In this document: piece by piece, positions 16,896 through 24,564 of the stretch
Layout: each line of letters begins with the position of its first letter
Numbering within the stretch: position 1 is the stretch's first letter
Assembly (NCBI GenBank): GCA_036378315.1
Contig: DASUWU010000066.1
Coordinates: 11,355 to 75,354, forward strand
Direction: 5' to 3'
Length of the DNA: 64,000 bases
DNA from: CALAED01 sp036378315
GTDB lineage: Bacteria > Actinomycetota > Actinomycetes > Streptosporangiales > Streptosporangiaceae
Translations under genes and position numbers: made by a program
Notes under the pieces: generated by a model
What the model saw: the letters and a program-made list of their open reading frames with translations, nothing else
Databases searched by the model: none
Told to the model about the DNA's origin: nothing

Positions 16896-17249
16896 GTGGA
16901 CCTGAAGGTGAACGACTACACCACGGACGACGGCCTGACCGTCATCAACGTGGAGGGGGAGATCGACGTCTACACCGCGCCGAAACTCCGCGAGAAGCTC
17001 ATCGACCTGGTCAACAAGGGCAAGTTCCACCTCCTCGTGGACATGGAGAAGGTCGAGTTTCTCGATTCGACCGGGCTCGGCGTGCTGGTGGGCGGCCTGA
17101 AGCGGGTGCGGGCGCACGACGGTTCCCTCGAGCTCGTCTGCACTCAGGAGCGCATCCTGAAGATCTTCCGGATCACCGGGCTGACCAAGGTGTTCGGTAT
17201 CCACGACTCGATCCAGGAAGCTCAGGAAAAGCGCAAGGGCCAGAAGTAG
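16896..17249 (+). CDS. bldG: anti-anti-sigma factor, BldG type
   Basis: A 117-residue STAS-domain protein. The phosphorylatable serine lies in VEFLDSTGLGVLVGG, the signature of RsbV/SpoIIAA antagonists, and the whole sequence reads like BldG, which controls development and antibiotic production in Streptomyces. The start is GTG 16896 with GGAGG about seven bases upstream; an overlapping ATG at 16894 would stop after three codons. The ATP-binding partner follows after 26 bases, and the helicase (divergent) and hppA around it complete a neighbourhood I recall from Streptomyces. Confidence 0.94.
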   Translation: MDLKVNDYTTDDGLTVINVEGEIDVYTAPKLREKLIDLVNKGKFHLLVDMEKVEFLDSTGLGVLVGGLKRVRAHDGSLELVCTQERILKIFRITGLTKVFGIHDSIQEAQEKRKGQK

Positions 17250-17275
17250 GGGCCGCTCCCGAGGAGCCCATCGAC

Positions 17276-17815
17276 ATGGCGACGGTCGAGTTGGCGTTCA
17301 GCCCGCTGCCGGTCCACGTCCGTACGGCGCGGTTGATCGTTACCGCGGTGGCCCGCCGCAGCGGCGTCGAAGAGGCGCTGCTCGACGAGGTACGGCTGGC
17401 CGTCGGTGAGGCATGTTCGCGCGCCGTGGAGGCGCACCGGTTGCACTGCCCCGACCGGCCCGTACGGCTGGAGTTGCGGGACGACAACAACCGATTCGAA
17501 GTCGTGGTGAACGACACCGCGTCGAACGGGAAGCCGGCCGGCTGGGAAGAGACACCGCCGGCCCCGCCGGCCGGCACGCCCGTTCCCGGTGCGGCCGCCG
17601 ACGCCGCCGTGGACCCGGACGCCGCGCCGGGCGCTGCCGGCGAGGTCGTCCCCGGCGACGCCGTGCCCGGCGACGTGGGTCCGGTCGGCGACGACCCCGA
17701 CTCGCTCGGCCTCGCCGTGATCTCCGGTCTCGTCGATGACGTGGAGATCGCCCCGACGCCCGACGGTACGCAGATCCGCATGGGGTGGCCGGTCGCGACC
17801 AACGGCAAGGGCTGA
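17276..17815 (+). CDS. RsbW-like ATP-binding protein, partner of BldG
   Basis: A 179-residue HATPase-like protein that should act as the serine kinase or anti-sigma partner of BldG (the ApgA position in Streptomyces). The N box is LAVGEACSRAV, where the usual Asn that holds magnesium is Arg. The region after FEVVVND is interrupted by a Pro/Ala/Gly-rich insert (about 83-135), and the glycine motif resumes as LGLAVISGLVDDVEI. The fold is recognisable but the ATP site looks degenerate, so it may bind partners without efficient kinase activity. It is 26 bases behind bldG, in one operon. Confidence 0.85.
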   Translation: MATVELAFSPLPVHVRTARLIVTAVARRSGVEEALLDEVRLAVGEACSRAVEAHRLHCPDRPVRLELRDDNNRFEVVVNDTASNGKPAGWEETPPAPPAGTPVPGAAADAAVDPDAAPGAAGEVVPGDAVPGDVGPVGDDPDSLGLAVISGLVDDVEIAPTPDGTQIRMGWPVATNGKG

Positions 17816-18173
17816 CCCGCACAGGGTTGGCACGGCCCGCGGGCGCCGCAGGGCCCACACTCCATGATCCCCGCGCGGGCGGCGCCGGCCACACCCGACG
17901 TACGGGCGGCCACGAAACGCCGGCGGCGGCGGAGAACGCCGTGATCCCCAACGACCAGGGCCGGCTGGTCCCGTTGCCCCCGATATCCGGTGTCCAGCGA
18001 CGTGTAGACCGCTTTGACCTGGGGAAATAGCCATTGATCCAATATAGAGGTCAAAAGCGGGCGACATTGAGATCACGTTTTCATGCCATGTGCATCAAGG
18101 AATCGAGCAGACTTCTAATTCCCGCAGGGGCCTGCGTAGACTCCCGGGCACTATTGCCTGTCGAGGAGGACGG
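17816..18173. other. intergenic leader region of hppA
   Basis: 358 bp without a recognisable gene. The first 190 bases are GC-rich; the rest is unusually A/T-rich for this genome and contains the inverted repeat at 18009-18060 and the probable hppA promoter and untranslated leader. No clear -35/-10 pair could be assigned. Confidence 0.55.
18009..18060. repeat. 12/13-bp inverted repeat between bldG operon and hppA
   Basis: CCGCTTTGACCT and AGGTCAAAAGCGG pair over 12 bases with one extra A and enclose a 27-base A/T-rich loop. It could be a terminator for the bldG operon without a strong T tract, or a control hairpin or operator upstream of hppA. The length of the arms makes chance unlikely. 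Confidence 0.5.
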
Positions 18174-20558
18174 ATGTCTGGGCTTCCCCTGTCAAGCCCG
18201 GCCGGCAGCGAAGTTGTAGATCTTGGCGGCGGCGACCTCGTTTTGGTCGTCGTCGTCGGCGTGATCGCTCTACTCGCGCTGGCCGTCGCTGCGGGACTCG
18301 TACGAGAGGTGCTGGCCGCGGGGCAGGGCACCGAGAAGATGCAGGACATCGCGCGGGCCGTGCAGGAGGGCGCGGGGGCGTACCTCAAACGGCAGTTCCG
18401 CACGGTGGCGGTCTTCGTCGTTCTGATCCCGTTCCTGCTGGCGTTGCTGCCCGCGGATTCCACCGGGGTCCGGGTGGGCCGGTCGATATTCTTCGTGATC
18501 GGAGCGCTGTTCTCGGCGACCACCGGCTTCGCTGGGATGTGGCTGGCCGTCCGCGGCAACGTCCGGGTGGCGGCGGCGGCCCGCGAGGACGGCGAGCGGC
18601 GGGCGATGCGCATCGCGTTCCGCACCGGCGGCGTGGCCGGGATGTTCACCGTCGGCCTCGGTCTCTTCGGCGCGGCCGTGGTCGTGCTGGCCTACAAGGG
18701 CGACGCGCCCGGCGTGCTCGAGGGCTTCGGGTTCGGCGCCGCGCTGCTCGCCATGTTCATGCGTGTCGGCGGCGGCATCTTCACCAAGGCGGCCGACGTG
18801 GGCGCCGACCTCGTCGGCAAGGTCGAGCAGGGCATCCCGGAAGACGACCCGCGCAACGCGGCGACCATCGCCGACAACGTGGGCGACAACGTCGGCGACT
18901 GCGCCGGCATGGCGGCCGACCTGTTCGAGTCCTACGCGGTGACGCTGGTCGCCGCGCTCATCCTGGGCAAGGTCGCCTTCGGTACGGACGGGCTCGTGTT
19001 CCCGCTGATCGTTCCCATGATCGGCGTGGTCACCGCGGTCATCGGCATCTTCGCGGTCGCGCCGCGCGCCCGCGACAGGTCGGGCATGAGCGCGATCAAC
19101 CGGGGCTTCTTCATCTCCGCCGTGATCTCGGCCGTGCTGGTCGCGGTCGCGTCGTTCCTCTATCTCCCGTCGTCCTTCGCCGACCTGCACGGGGTCGCCT
19201 CCGGCATCAGCGGCGACTCGCGCCTCGCCGACGTCGACCCGCGCTGGGTCGCGATCGGCGCCGTGCTCATCGGCATCGTGCTGGCCAGCGCCATCCAGCT
19301 GCTCACCGGCTACTTCACCGAGACCACGCGCAAGCCGGTCAAGGAGGTCACCGAGAGCGCCCGCACCGGCCCGGCGACCGTCATCCTGTCCGGCATCTCG
19401 GTGGGCCTCGAGTCCGCCGTCTACTCCGCGCTGGTGATCGCCGCCGCCGTGTACGGCGCGTTCCTGCTCGGCTTCGGCAACACCACCGTCGCGCTGTTCG
19501 CGGTGGCGCTGGCCGGCACCGGGCTGCTGACGACCGTGGGCGTCATCGTCTCCATGGACACGTTCGGCCCGGTCTCCGACAACGCGCAGGGCATCGCCGA
19601 GATGTCCGGCGACGTCGAGGGCGAGGGCGCCCGCGTGCTGGAACACCTCGACGCCGTCGGCAACACCACGAAGGCGATCACCAAGGGCATCGCGATCGCG
19701 ACCGCCGTACTGGCCGCGACCGCCCTGTTCGGCTCGTTCCGTACGACGGTCGTGAGCGCGCTGGCCGGCGCGTCAGCGGACGCGAGGGGGGCGCTCGGCT
19801 CGTTCGCCACCTTCAGCCTCTCGATCGACTCGCCGAACGTGCTGATCGGCTTGATCATCGGGGCGGCCGTGGTCTTCCTGTTCTCGGGCCTGGCCATCAT
19901 GGCCGTCGGCCGGGCGGCGGGACGCGTCGTGCTCGAGGTGCGCGAGCAGTTCCGCAGCAAGCCCGGGATCATGGACTACAGCCAGAAGCCCGACTACGAC
20001 CGCGTGGTCGACATCTGCACGCGCGACGCGCAGCGGGAGCTGGCCACCCCGGGCCTGCTCGCGATCATGACGCCGATCGCGGTCGGCTTCGCGCTCGGGT
20101 ACGCGCCGCTCGGCGCCTACCTGGGCGGCGCGATCGCGGCCGGCGTGCTCATGGCCGTGTTCCTCTCCAACTCGGGTGGCGCGTGGGACAACGCCAAGAA
20201 GCTCGTCGAGGAGGGCAACCTCGGCGGCAAGGGCTCGGAGGCGCACGGCGCGACCGTCATCGGCGACACGGTCGGCGACCCGTTCAAGGACACCGCGGGC
20301 CCCGCCATCAACCCACTGATCAAGGTGATGAACCTGGTGTCGCTGCTGATCGCGCAGGCGGTCGTCACGTACGCCGACAACACGTGGCTGCGGGTCGGCG
20401 TGACCGTGCTCGCCGTCGGCGTGGTCGTCACGGCCATCATCGTCTCCAAGCGCCGGGCCAGCTCGCTGGGCCCGGCCGAGGAGCCGGCCGAGGACGACAC
20501 GGCCGGCCCGGGCACCGGAGCCGGCACCTCGGGCAAGGAGACGCTGACCACGCCCTGA
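18174..20558 (+). CDS. hppA: membrane-bound proton-translocating pyrophosphatase
   Basis: A 794-residue membrane protein with about 16 hydrophobic helices that pumps protons using pyrophosphate hydrolysis. The catalytic block DDPRNAATIADNVGDNVGD and the later DNAQGIAEM and DTVGDPFKDT motifs are present. GNTTKA carries Lys at the position that separates potassium-independent (Lys) from potassium-dependent (Ala) enzymes, so this should be the potassium-independent proton pump. ATG 18174 has GAGGAGG five to six bases upstream. The C-terminus has an acidic, Gly-rich tail. A strong hairpin terminator follows at 20582. Confidence 0.96.
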   Translation: MSGLPLSSPAGSEVVDLGGGDLVLVVVVGVIALLALAVAAGLVREVLAAGQGTEKMQDIARAVQEGAGAYLKRQFRTVAVFVVLIPFLLALLPADSTGVRVGRSIFFVIGALFSATTGFAGMWLAVRGNVRVAAAAREDGERRAMRIAFRTGGVAGMFTVGLGLFGAAVVVLAYKGDAPGVLEGFGFGAALLAMFMRVGGGIFTKAADVGADLVGKVEQGIPEDDPRNAATIADNVGDNVGDCAGMAADLFESYAVTLVAALILGKVAFGTDGLVFPLIVPMIGVVTAVIGIFAVAPRARDRSGMSAINRGFFISAVISAVLVAVASFLYLPSSFADLHGVASGISGDSRLADVDPRWVAIGAVLIGIVLASAIQLLTGYFTETTRKPVKEVTESARTGPATVILSGISVGLESAVYSALVIAAAVYGAFLLGFGNTTVALFAVALAGTGLLTTVGVIVSMDTFGPVSDNAQGIAEMSGDVEGEGARVLEHLDAVGNTTKAITKGIAIATAVLAATALFGSFRTTVVSALAGASADARGALGSFATFSLSIDSPNVLIGLIIGAAVVFLFSGLAIMAVGRAAGRVVLEVREQFRSKPGIMDYSQKPDYDRVVDICTRDAQRELATPGLLAIMTPIAVGFALGYAPLGAYLGGAIAAGVLMAVFLSNSGGAWDNAKKLVEEGNLGGKGSEAHGATVIGDTVGDPFKDTAGPAINPLIKVMNLVSLLIAQAVVTYADNTWLRVGVTVLAVGVVVTAIIVSKRRASSLGPAEEPAEDDTAGPGTGAGTSGKETLTTP

Positions 20559-20581
20559 TCCTCAGATGCCCATCCCCGGCG

Positions 20582-20613
20582 AAGGGCCGGTGACACAGGT
20601 CACCGGCCCTTTT
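20582..20613. terminator. Rho-independent terminator after hppA
   Basis: A perfect 13-bp stem (AAGGGCCGGTGAC and its complement) closes a four-base ACAG loop and runs into TTTT on the plus strand. It lies 24 bases after the hppA stop and ends transcription before the small membrane gene. The stem core happens to equal the CRP-type palindrome at 5806, but pairing is far longer here. Confidence 0.85.
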
Positions 20614-20627
20614 GCCACACTAGGGGG

Positions 20628-20804
20628 ATGACTGAGCCAGCTGCGCCCATCGAGAGCGACGAGGAACGCGGCCACGGGGTGGCCGGTCCGGCCTTGAGCC
20701 GCACGCCGACGTCCGGGGCCAAGGGCTTCGCGGTCATCCTCGGCGTGATGCTGGGGATCATCGGCCTGCTCTGGCTGATCGCCACGCTGGTCGCCCCGCA
20801 CTGA
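20628..20804 (+). CDS. small single-span membrane protein
   Basis: A 58-residue protein. Residues 1-32 are polar and acidic (TEPAAPIESDEER), and residues about 33-56 are one hydrophobic helix (GFAVILGVMLGIIGLLWLIA) ending in VAPH. The topology is probably N-inside with a very short external tail. It starts 15 bases after the hppA terminator and 17 bases before the phosphatase gene, so it shares the latter's transcript. AGGGGG touches the ATG, too close for a normal site, so translation may be leaderless. Function unknown. Confidence 0.7.
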   Translation: MTEPAAPIESDEERGHGVAGPALSRTPTSGAKGFAVILGVMLGIIGLLWLIATLVAPH

Positions 20805-20820
20805 GCGGCCTGGGGGCACC

Positions 20821-21297
20821 ATGGGCACCCTGATCGTCCTCAGGCACGCCAAGGCGGCGCACGGCCTCGGCATGGCCGACGCCGACCGGCCGCTCACCGG
20901 GCGGGGGCAACGCGACGCCGAGGCCGCGGGCCGGCACCTGCGCGACCTCGGCCTGGCGCCGGCACTCGTGCTCTGCTCGCCGGCCACCCGGACCAGGCAG
21001 ACGCTGGACGGGCTGCGGCTCGGACCCGAGTCGAAGGTGTCCTACGAGCCGCGGATCTACGACAACGACGTCGACCTGCTCGTCGAACTCGTCAGGGCGA
21101 CCGGGGGTGACGCCGGGTCGTTGCTGCTCATCGGCCACAACCCGAGCCTGCACCAGCTGGTCGTCGACCTCGGCGCGACCGATGTGGACCACTTCCCCAC
21201 CAGCGCCTGTGCCGTGCTCGCCGTCGACGGACCCTGGTCCGACCTGACCCAAGGCGCCGCCGCGCTGTCGTCGTACTGGACGCCGAAGCTCGGCTGA
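20821..21297 (+). CDS. SixA-like phosphohistidine phosphatase
   Basis: A 158-residue histidine phosphatase of the SixA branch. The catalytic RHAKA (RHG-type) motif is at residues 8-12, LTGRGQRDA follows, SPATRTRQT marks the second phosphate-binding Arg, and LLIGHNPSLHQL supplies the second catalytic His. Family members remove phosphate from histidine on phosphorelay or PTS proteins. It follows a small membrane protein by 16 bases and converges on serB. Confidence 0.9.
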   Translation: MGTLIVLRHAKAAHGLGMADADRPLTGRGQRDAEAAGRHLRDLGLAPALVLCSPATRTRQTLDGLRLGPESKVSYEPRIYDNDVDLLVELVRATGGDAGSLLLIGHNPSLHQLVVDLGATDVDHFPTSACAVLAVDGPWSDLTQGAAALSSYWTPKLG

Positions 21298-21315
21298 GCG
21301 GCCACCTTCCGGCAC

Positions 21316-21351
21316 GGCCGCCCCGGGCCGGTGGGCCGCCCCGGGCCGGTG
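21316..21351. repeat. 18-bp perfect tandem duplication
   Basis: The unit GGCCGCCCCGGGCCGGTG occurs twice head to tail between the convergent phosphatase and serB genes. Each unit contains the palindrome CCCGGG, and the array can fold into GC hairpins, so it may act as a bidirectional transcription end. No T tract is present. Confidence 0.7.
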
Positions 21352-21360
21352 GCGTACGGG

Positions 21361-22563
21361 TCAGCCGGCGGCATCCTCCGCGTCGGCCGCCTCGACCTCC
21401 TCGCGCGAGATGCCGAGCAGGAACAAGATCGCGTCCATGTGGGGCACGTTGACCGCGGTGTCGGCGACCTGCCTGAGCATCGGCTTGGCGTTGAAGGCGA
21501 TGCCGAGACCCGCCGCCTTGATCATGTCCAGATCGTTCGCGCCGTCGCCGATCGCGACCGTCTGGCTGATCGGCACCCCGGCGTCGGCGGCGAACCGGCG
21601 CAGCGCCGTGGCCTTGGCGGCCCGGTCGATGATGGGCCCGGTGAGCCGCCCGGTCAGCTTGCCATCGACGATCTCGAGCGTGTTCGCGGCGGCGTAGTCG
21701 ATGCCGAGGTCGGCCATCAGCGCGTCGGTGACCTGGGTGAAGCCGCCGCTGACGATCGCGAACTTGTAGTCGAGCCGCTTGAGCGTGCGGACGAACGTAC
21801 GGGCGCCGGAGGCCAGCTCGACGGAGCGGCGCACGTCGTCGATCACGCCGGCGTCGAGACCGGCCAGCAGGGCCACCCGCTCGCGCAGCGATGCCTCGAA
21901 GTCGAGCTCGCCGCGCATCGCCGCCCCGGTGATCTCGGCGACCTTCTCGGCGCACCCCGCCCGTACGGCGAGCAACTCGATGACCTCACCCTTGATCAAG
22001 GTGGAGTCGACGTCCATGACGATGAGCCGCTTGGCCTTGCGGTGGAGGCCGGCGCGCTGCACCGCGACGTCGACCTGCTGCGCGACGGCCTCGGTGGCCA
22101 GCGCGGCGCCGAGCTCGTCCGGGTCGGCGCCGGACACCTCGAGCTCGATACAGGTGACCGGATAGGCGGCGAGCCGTTCGATGCGGTCGATGTTCGCCCC
22201 GTACGCGGCGATCCGCCCGGCGATCCCGGCCATGGCGGCGGGCAGCAGCGGGCTGCCGAGCACGGTCACGTGCAGCCGGCCGCCCCGTCGTGGTGGGCGC
22301 TTGTCCCTGCCCGTGGACAGCTCGATCTCCATGTCCAGGTCGGCGGCGACCCGCTCGGCCGCTGTCCAGACCCGGCCAACGTCGGTGCCCGAGCCGTACC
22401 CGACCAGCACGCCGAGCACGAGCCGGCCGCGGATCACGACCTGCTCGACGTCGACCACCGCGATCGGGAACCGGCTGAGCGTGCCGAACAGGCGCGACGT
22501 CACCCCTGGCCGGTCGCGGCCGGTGAGCGTGATGAGCAGCGTACGCTGCGTGGAGCTGTTCAT
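21361..22563 (-). CDS. serB: phosphoserine phosphatase with ACT domain
   Basis: A 400-residue enzyme for the last step of serine synthesis. An N-terminal ACT region (about 5-160, RTLLITLTGRDRPGVTSRLF) senses amino acids. The HAD domain has the nucleophile motif MDVDSTLIKGE (motif I), VSGGF (motif II, Ser-Gly), Lys in motif III and GDGANDLDMIKAAGLG (motif IV). The start at 22563 fits the ACT onset; a longer frame adds 17 Arg-rich residues. It converges with the SixA-like gene and lies downstream of queA on the minus strand with about 100 bp between them. Confidence 0.95.
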   Translation of the reverse strand: MNSSTQRTLLITLTGRDRPGVTSRLFGTLSRFPIAVVDVEQVVIRGRLVLGVLVGYGSGTDVGRVWTAAERVAADLDMEIELSTGRDKRPPRRGGRLHVTVLGSPLLPAAMAGIAGRIAAYGANIDRIERLAAYPVTCIELEVSGADPDELGAALATEAVAQQVDVAVQRAGLHRKAKRLIVMDVDSTLIKGEVIELLAVRAGCAEKVAEITGAAMRGELDFEASLRERVALLAGLDAGVIDDVRRSVELASGARTFVRTLKRLDYKFAIVSGGFTQVTDALMADLGIDYAAANTLEIVDGKLTGRLTGPIIDRAAKATALRRFAADAGVPISQTVAIGDGANDLDMIKAAGLGIAFNAKPMLRQVADTAVNVPHMDAILFLLGISREEVEAADAEDAAG

Positions 22564-22623
22564 GCCGAACACCACGGTACTGGTCCCGGGTGAACGAACA
22601 CGTCGCCGGGCCACCTGGCCGAT

Positions 22624-22657
22624 CGGGCACCTCGGCCCCCGCTCGGCGAGGTGCCCG
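22624..22657 (-). terminator. 11-bp hairpin after queA
   Basis: CGGGCACCTCG pairs perfectly with CGAGGTGCCCG across a 12-base loop, starting seven bases beyond the queA stop on the minus strand. There is no U tract, which is common for actinobacterial terminators. It separates queA from serB. Confidence 0.55.
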
Positions 22658-22663
22658 CGCGGC

Positions 22664-23677
22664 TCAGGGCAGCAGCAACGTGAGGTCTCCGAACTCGTGC
22701 CAGAGGTAGCCTCCGTCGATCGCCTCGTGGTAGGTGCGGTCGAGCAGTTGGGTCCCGGCGATCGCGGTCAGCATCATCAGGTGCGACGACCGCGGCTCGT
22801 GCAGGCCGGTCAGCAGCCCGTCCACGACGCGCACTCCGGCCTCGGGCGTCACGATGCGCTCGGTCCACCCGGCCCCGGCGCGTACCGTGCCGTCGGCAGC
22901 GACCACCGTCTCCAGCGCCCGCACCACCGTGGTGCCGATCGCGATCACCCGGCGGCCTTGGTCGCGGACGTGGTTGACGAGGTCGGCGGTGGCGGCCGGC
23001 ACCTCGTACCGCTCCGCGTACGGGGGCTCGTGGGCCTCGGGGGAGGCCACGCCCGTGTGCAGCGTGAGCGGCGCCATCAGCACCCCCCTCGACACGAGGC
23101 GGGTCACGAGCTCGGGGGTGAACGGCCGGGACGCGCTCGGCATCTCCGCGCCGCCCGCGGTCCGATCGGTGGCGAAGACGCTCTGGTACGCCTCGGCCGG
23201 CCAGTCGCGCGGCACGTACGAGTAGCGGATGGGGGTGCCGTAGCGCAACAGGTAGGGCTCCACGTCGGCGTTCAGCCTGGCCTGCCACAGCCGGTCCGTC
23301 TGCCGCCTGATCAGGGTCAGCGTCGCGCCGCCCGGCATTGGGAACCACTCGCCGGGGCGGCCGCCACGGTAGGGCTTGGTCGCCTTGCCGGCGCGCAGCC
23401 GCAGCTCGACCAGCCATACCCCAGGCAGATCGGGCAGCGGGGTGGAGAAGTGCACGGCCAGCCGGTCGAGCCGGACGGCAGCGGGCAGCGTGGCAGAGGT
23501 GTTCACGACGAGCAGGTCGCCGGGCTCGAGCAGGCCGGGCAGGTCACGGAACGCGTGGTGGGTGACCTCCCCGGTGCCGCGCCGGCCGACGAGCAGCCGT
23601 ACGTCGTCGCGGGCGCGGCCGCGAGCCTCTGGGGGTTCGTGCGCCTCCAGCGCCGGAGGCAGCAGGAAATCGATCAT
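22664..23677 (-). CDS. queA: QueA-like S-adenosylmethionine:tRNA ribosyltransferase-isomerase
   Basis: A 337-residue protein of the QueA family, which transfers the ribosyl part of SAM to 7-deazaguanine in tRNA during queuosine synthesis. Family hallmarks are GDLLVVNTSATLPA, LNADVEPYLLRYG, TLHTGVAS, VIAIGTTVVRALET and LLTGLHEPRSSHLMML. Many actinobacteria carry this variant without other queuosine genes, so the true substrate is open. ATG 23677 overlaps the stop of the SDR gene by four bases, indicating translational coupling. Confidence 0.88.
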   Translation of the reverse strand: MIDFLLPPALEAHEPPEARGRARDDVRLLVGRRGTGEVTHHAFRDLPGLLEPGDLLVVNTSATLPAAVRLDRLAVHFSTPLPDLPGVWLVELRLRAGKATKPYRGGRPGEWFPMPGGATLTLIRRQTDRLWQARLNADVEPYLLRYGTPIRYSYVPRDWPAEAYQSVFATDRTAGGAEMPSASRPFTPELVTRLVSRGVLMAPLTLHTGVASPEAHEPPYAERYEVPAATADLVNHVRDQGRRVIAIGTTVVRALETVVAADGTVRAGAGWTERIVTPEAGVRVVDGLLTGLHEPRSSHLMMLTAIAGTQLLDRTYHEAIDGGYLWHEFGDLTLLLP

Positions 23678-24396
23678 GATGACACTCCGGTGGCGACGAG
23701 GTCGGCGGCGCGATAGCGGCCGCTCGGCTGCCGGTCCCCGATCAGCCGCAGCAGCGCCGGCACGGCCACTTCTTCCGGCAGCGGCTCGCCGGACAGGTCC
23801 TCGCCCGGCATCGCATCGGCCAGCATCCGGGTGCGCATCTCGCCCGGGTCGACCCACCAGACGGCCACGTCCGGCTCTTCGACCGACAGCACGTGCGAGA
23901 TCTGGTCGAGCGCCGCCTTGGTCGCGCCGTAGCCGCCCCACCCCTCGTACGCCTCGACCGCGGCGTCGGAGGAGAGGTTGAGGATCGCGCCGCGCCTGGC
24001 CCGCAGGTCCGGCAGCAGCGACTGGATCAGTGCCAGCGGGGCGAGCACGTTGGTGGCGAACGCCCGCTCCAGCTCCGCCGGCGGGTAGTCGGCCAGCCTG
24101 GGCAGCGGCGCGGCGCCGAGCGTGCTGGCGTTGTTGACCAGCAGGTCGAGCCCGCCGGCGGCCGCCACGGCTTCGGTGAGCCCGGCACGGTGCCAGGAGT
24201 CGGCGACGTCCCCGGCGAGCGCCACCGTGCCGCCCGGCAGTTCCGCGGCGGCGGCCGCGAGCGCGTCCGCGCCCCGCGCGGTGAGGATCAGCTTCCAGCC
24301 GTCAGCGGCCAGGCCCCGTGCGAGGGCCCGGCCGAGCCCGCGGGAGGCGCCGGTGATGAGGGCCGTCCTTGTTGTGCCCGATGTGGTGTACGTCAT
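23674..24396 (-). CDS. short-chain dehydrogenase/reductase
   Basis: A 240-residue SDR. The cofactor motif is TGASRGLGRAL (TGxxxGxG), LLVNNAS is the NNAG equivalent, LNLSSDAAV carries the catalytic Ser, and YGATKAALD is YxxxK. The start ATG 24396 lies seven bases after TAGCGT, which fits a leaderless transcript. It is coupled by ATGA overlap to the QueA-like gene. Substrate unknown. Confidence 0.9.
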   Translation of the reverse strand: MTYTTSGTTRTALITGASRGLGRALARGLAADGWKLILTARGADALAAAAAELPGGTVALAGDVADSWHRAGLTEAVAAAGGLDLLVNNASTLGAAPLPRLADYPPAELERAFATNVLAPLALIQSLLPDLRARRGAILNLSSDAAVEAYEGWGGYGATKAALDQISHVLSVEEPDVAVWWVDPGEMRTRMLADAMPGEDLSGEPLPEEVAVPALLRLIGDRQPSGRYRAADLVATGVSS

Positions 24397-24403
24397 GCCA
24401 TCG

Positions 24404-24409
24404 ACGCTA
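24404..24409 (-). promoter_or_regulatory. -10 box TAGCGT for a leaderless SDR transcript
   Basis: On the minus strand TAGCGT (TANNNT) is followed by seven bases and the ATG at 24396, so transcription would begin at the start codon. The divergent histidine kinase gene has the identical box and spacing at 24552. Confidence 0.5.
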
Positions 24410-24551
24410 GGAAGCGGCGGCCCGCCCGGCATCGGCCGCGAGCCCGCATTGGTGATCGTCGGTTCGACCTAGGACCGCCGGACCACAGGCCGCCCGCCGC
24501 CGCCCGCCGCCGATCCGTCTACGGGCCGATGCCGCCCCACTGACCTGCGGG

Positions 24552-24557
24552 TAGCGT
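24552..24557 (+). promoter_or_regulatory. -10 box TAGCGT for a leaderless kinase transcript
   Basis: TAGCGT followed by seven bases and GTG at 24565. There is no ribosome binding site in front of the kinase start, which agrees with leaderless translation. Confidence 0.5.
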
Positions 24558-24564
24558 TTTGACC

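Noticed and set aside
20590..20603. Third copy of GTGAC-ACAG-GTCAC as a CRP site
   Set aside because: Here it is the tip of a 13-bp terminator stem with a T tract after hppA, which explains the symmetry.
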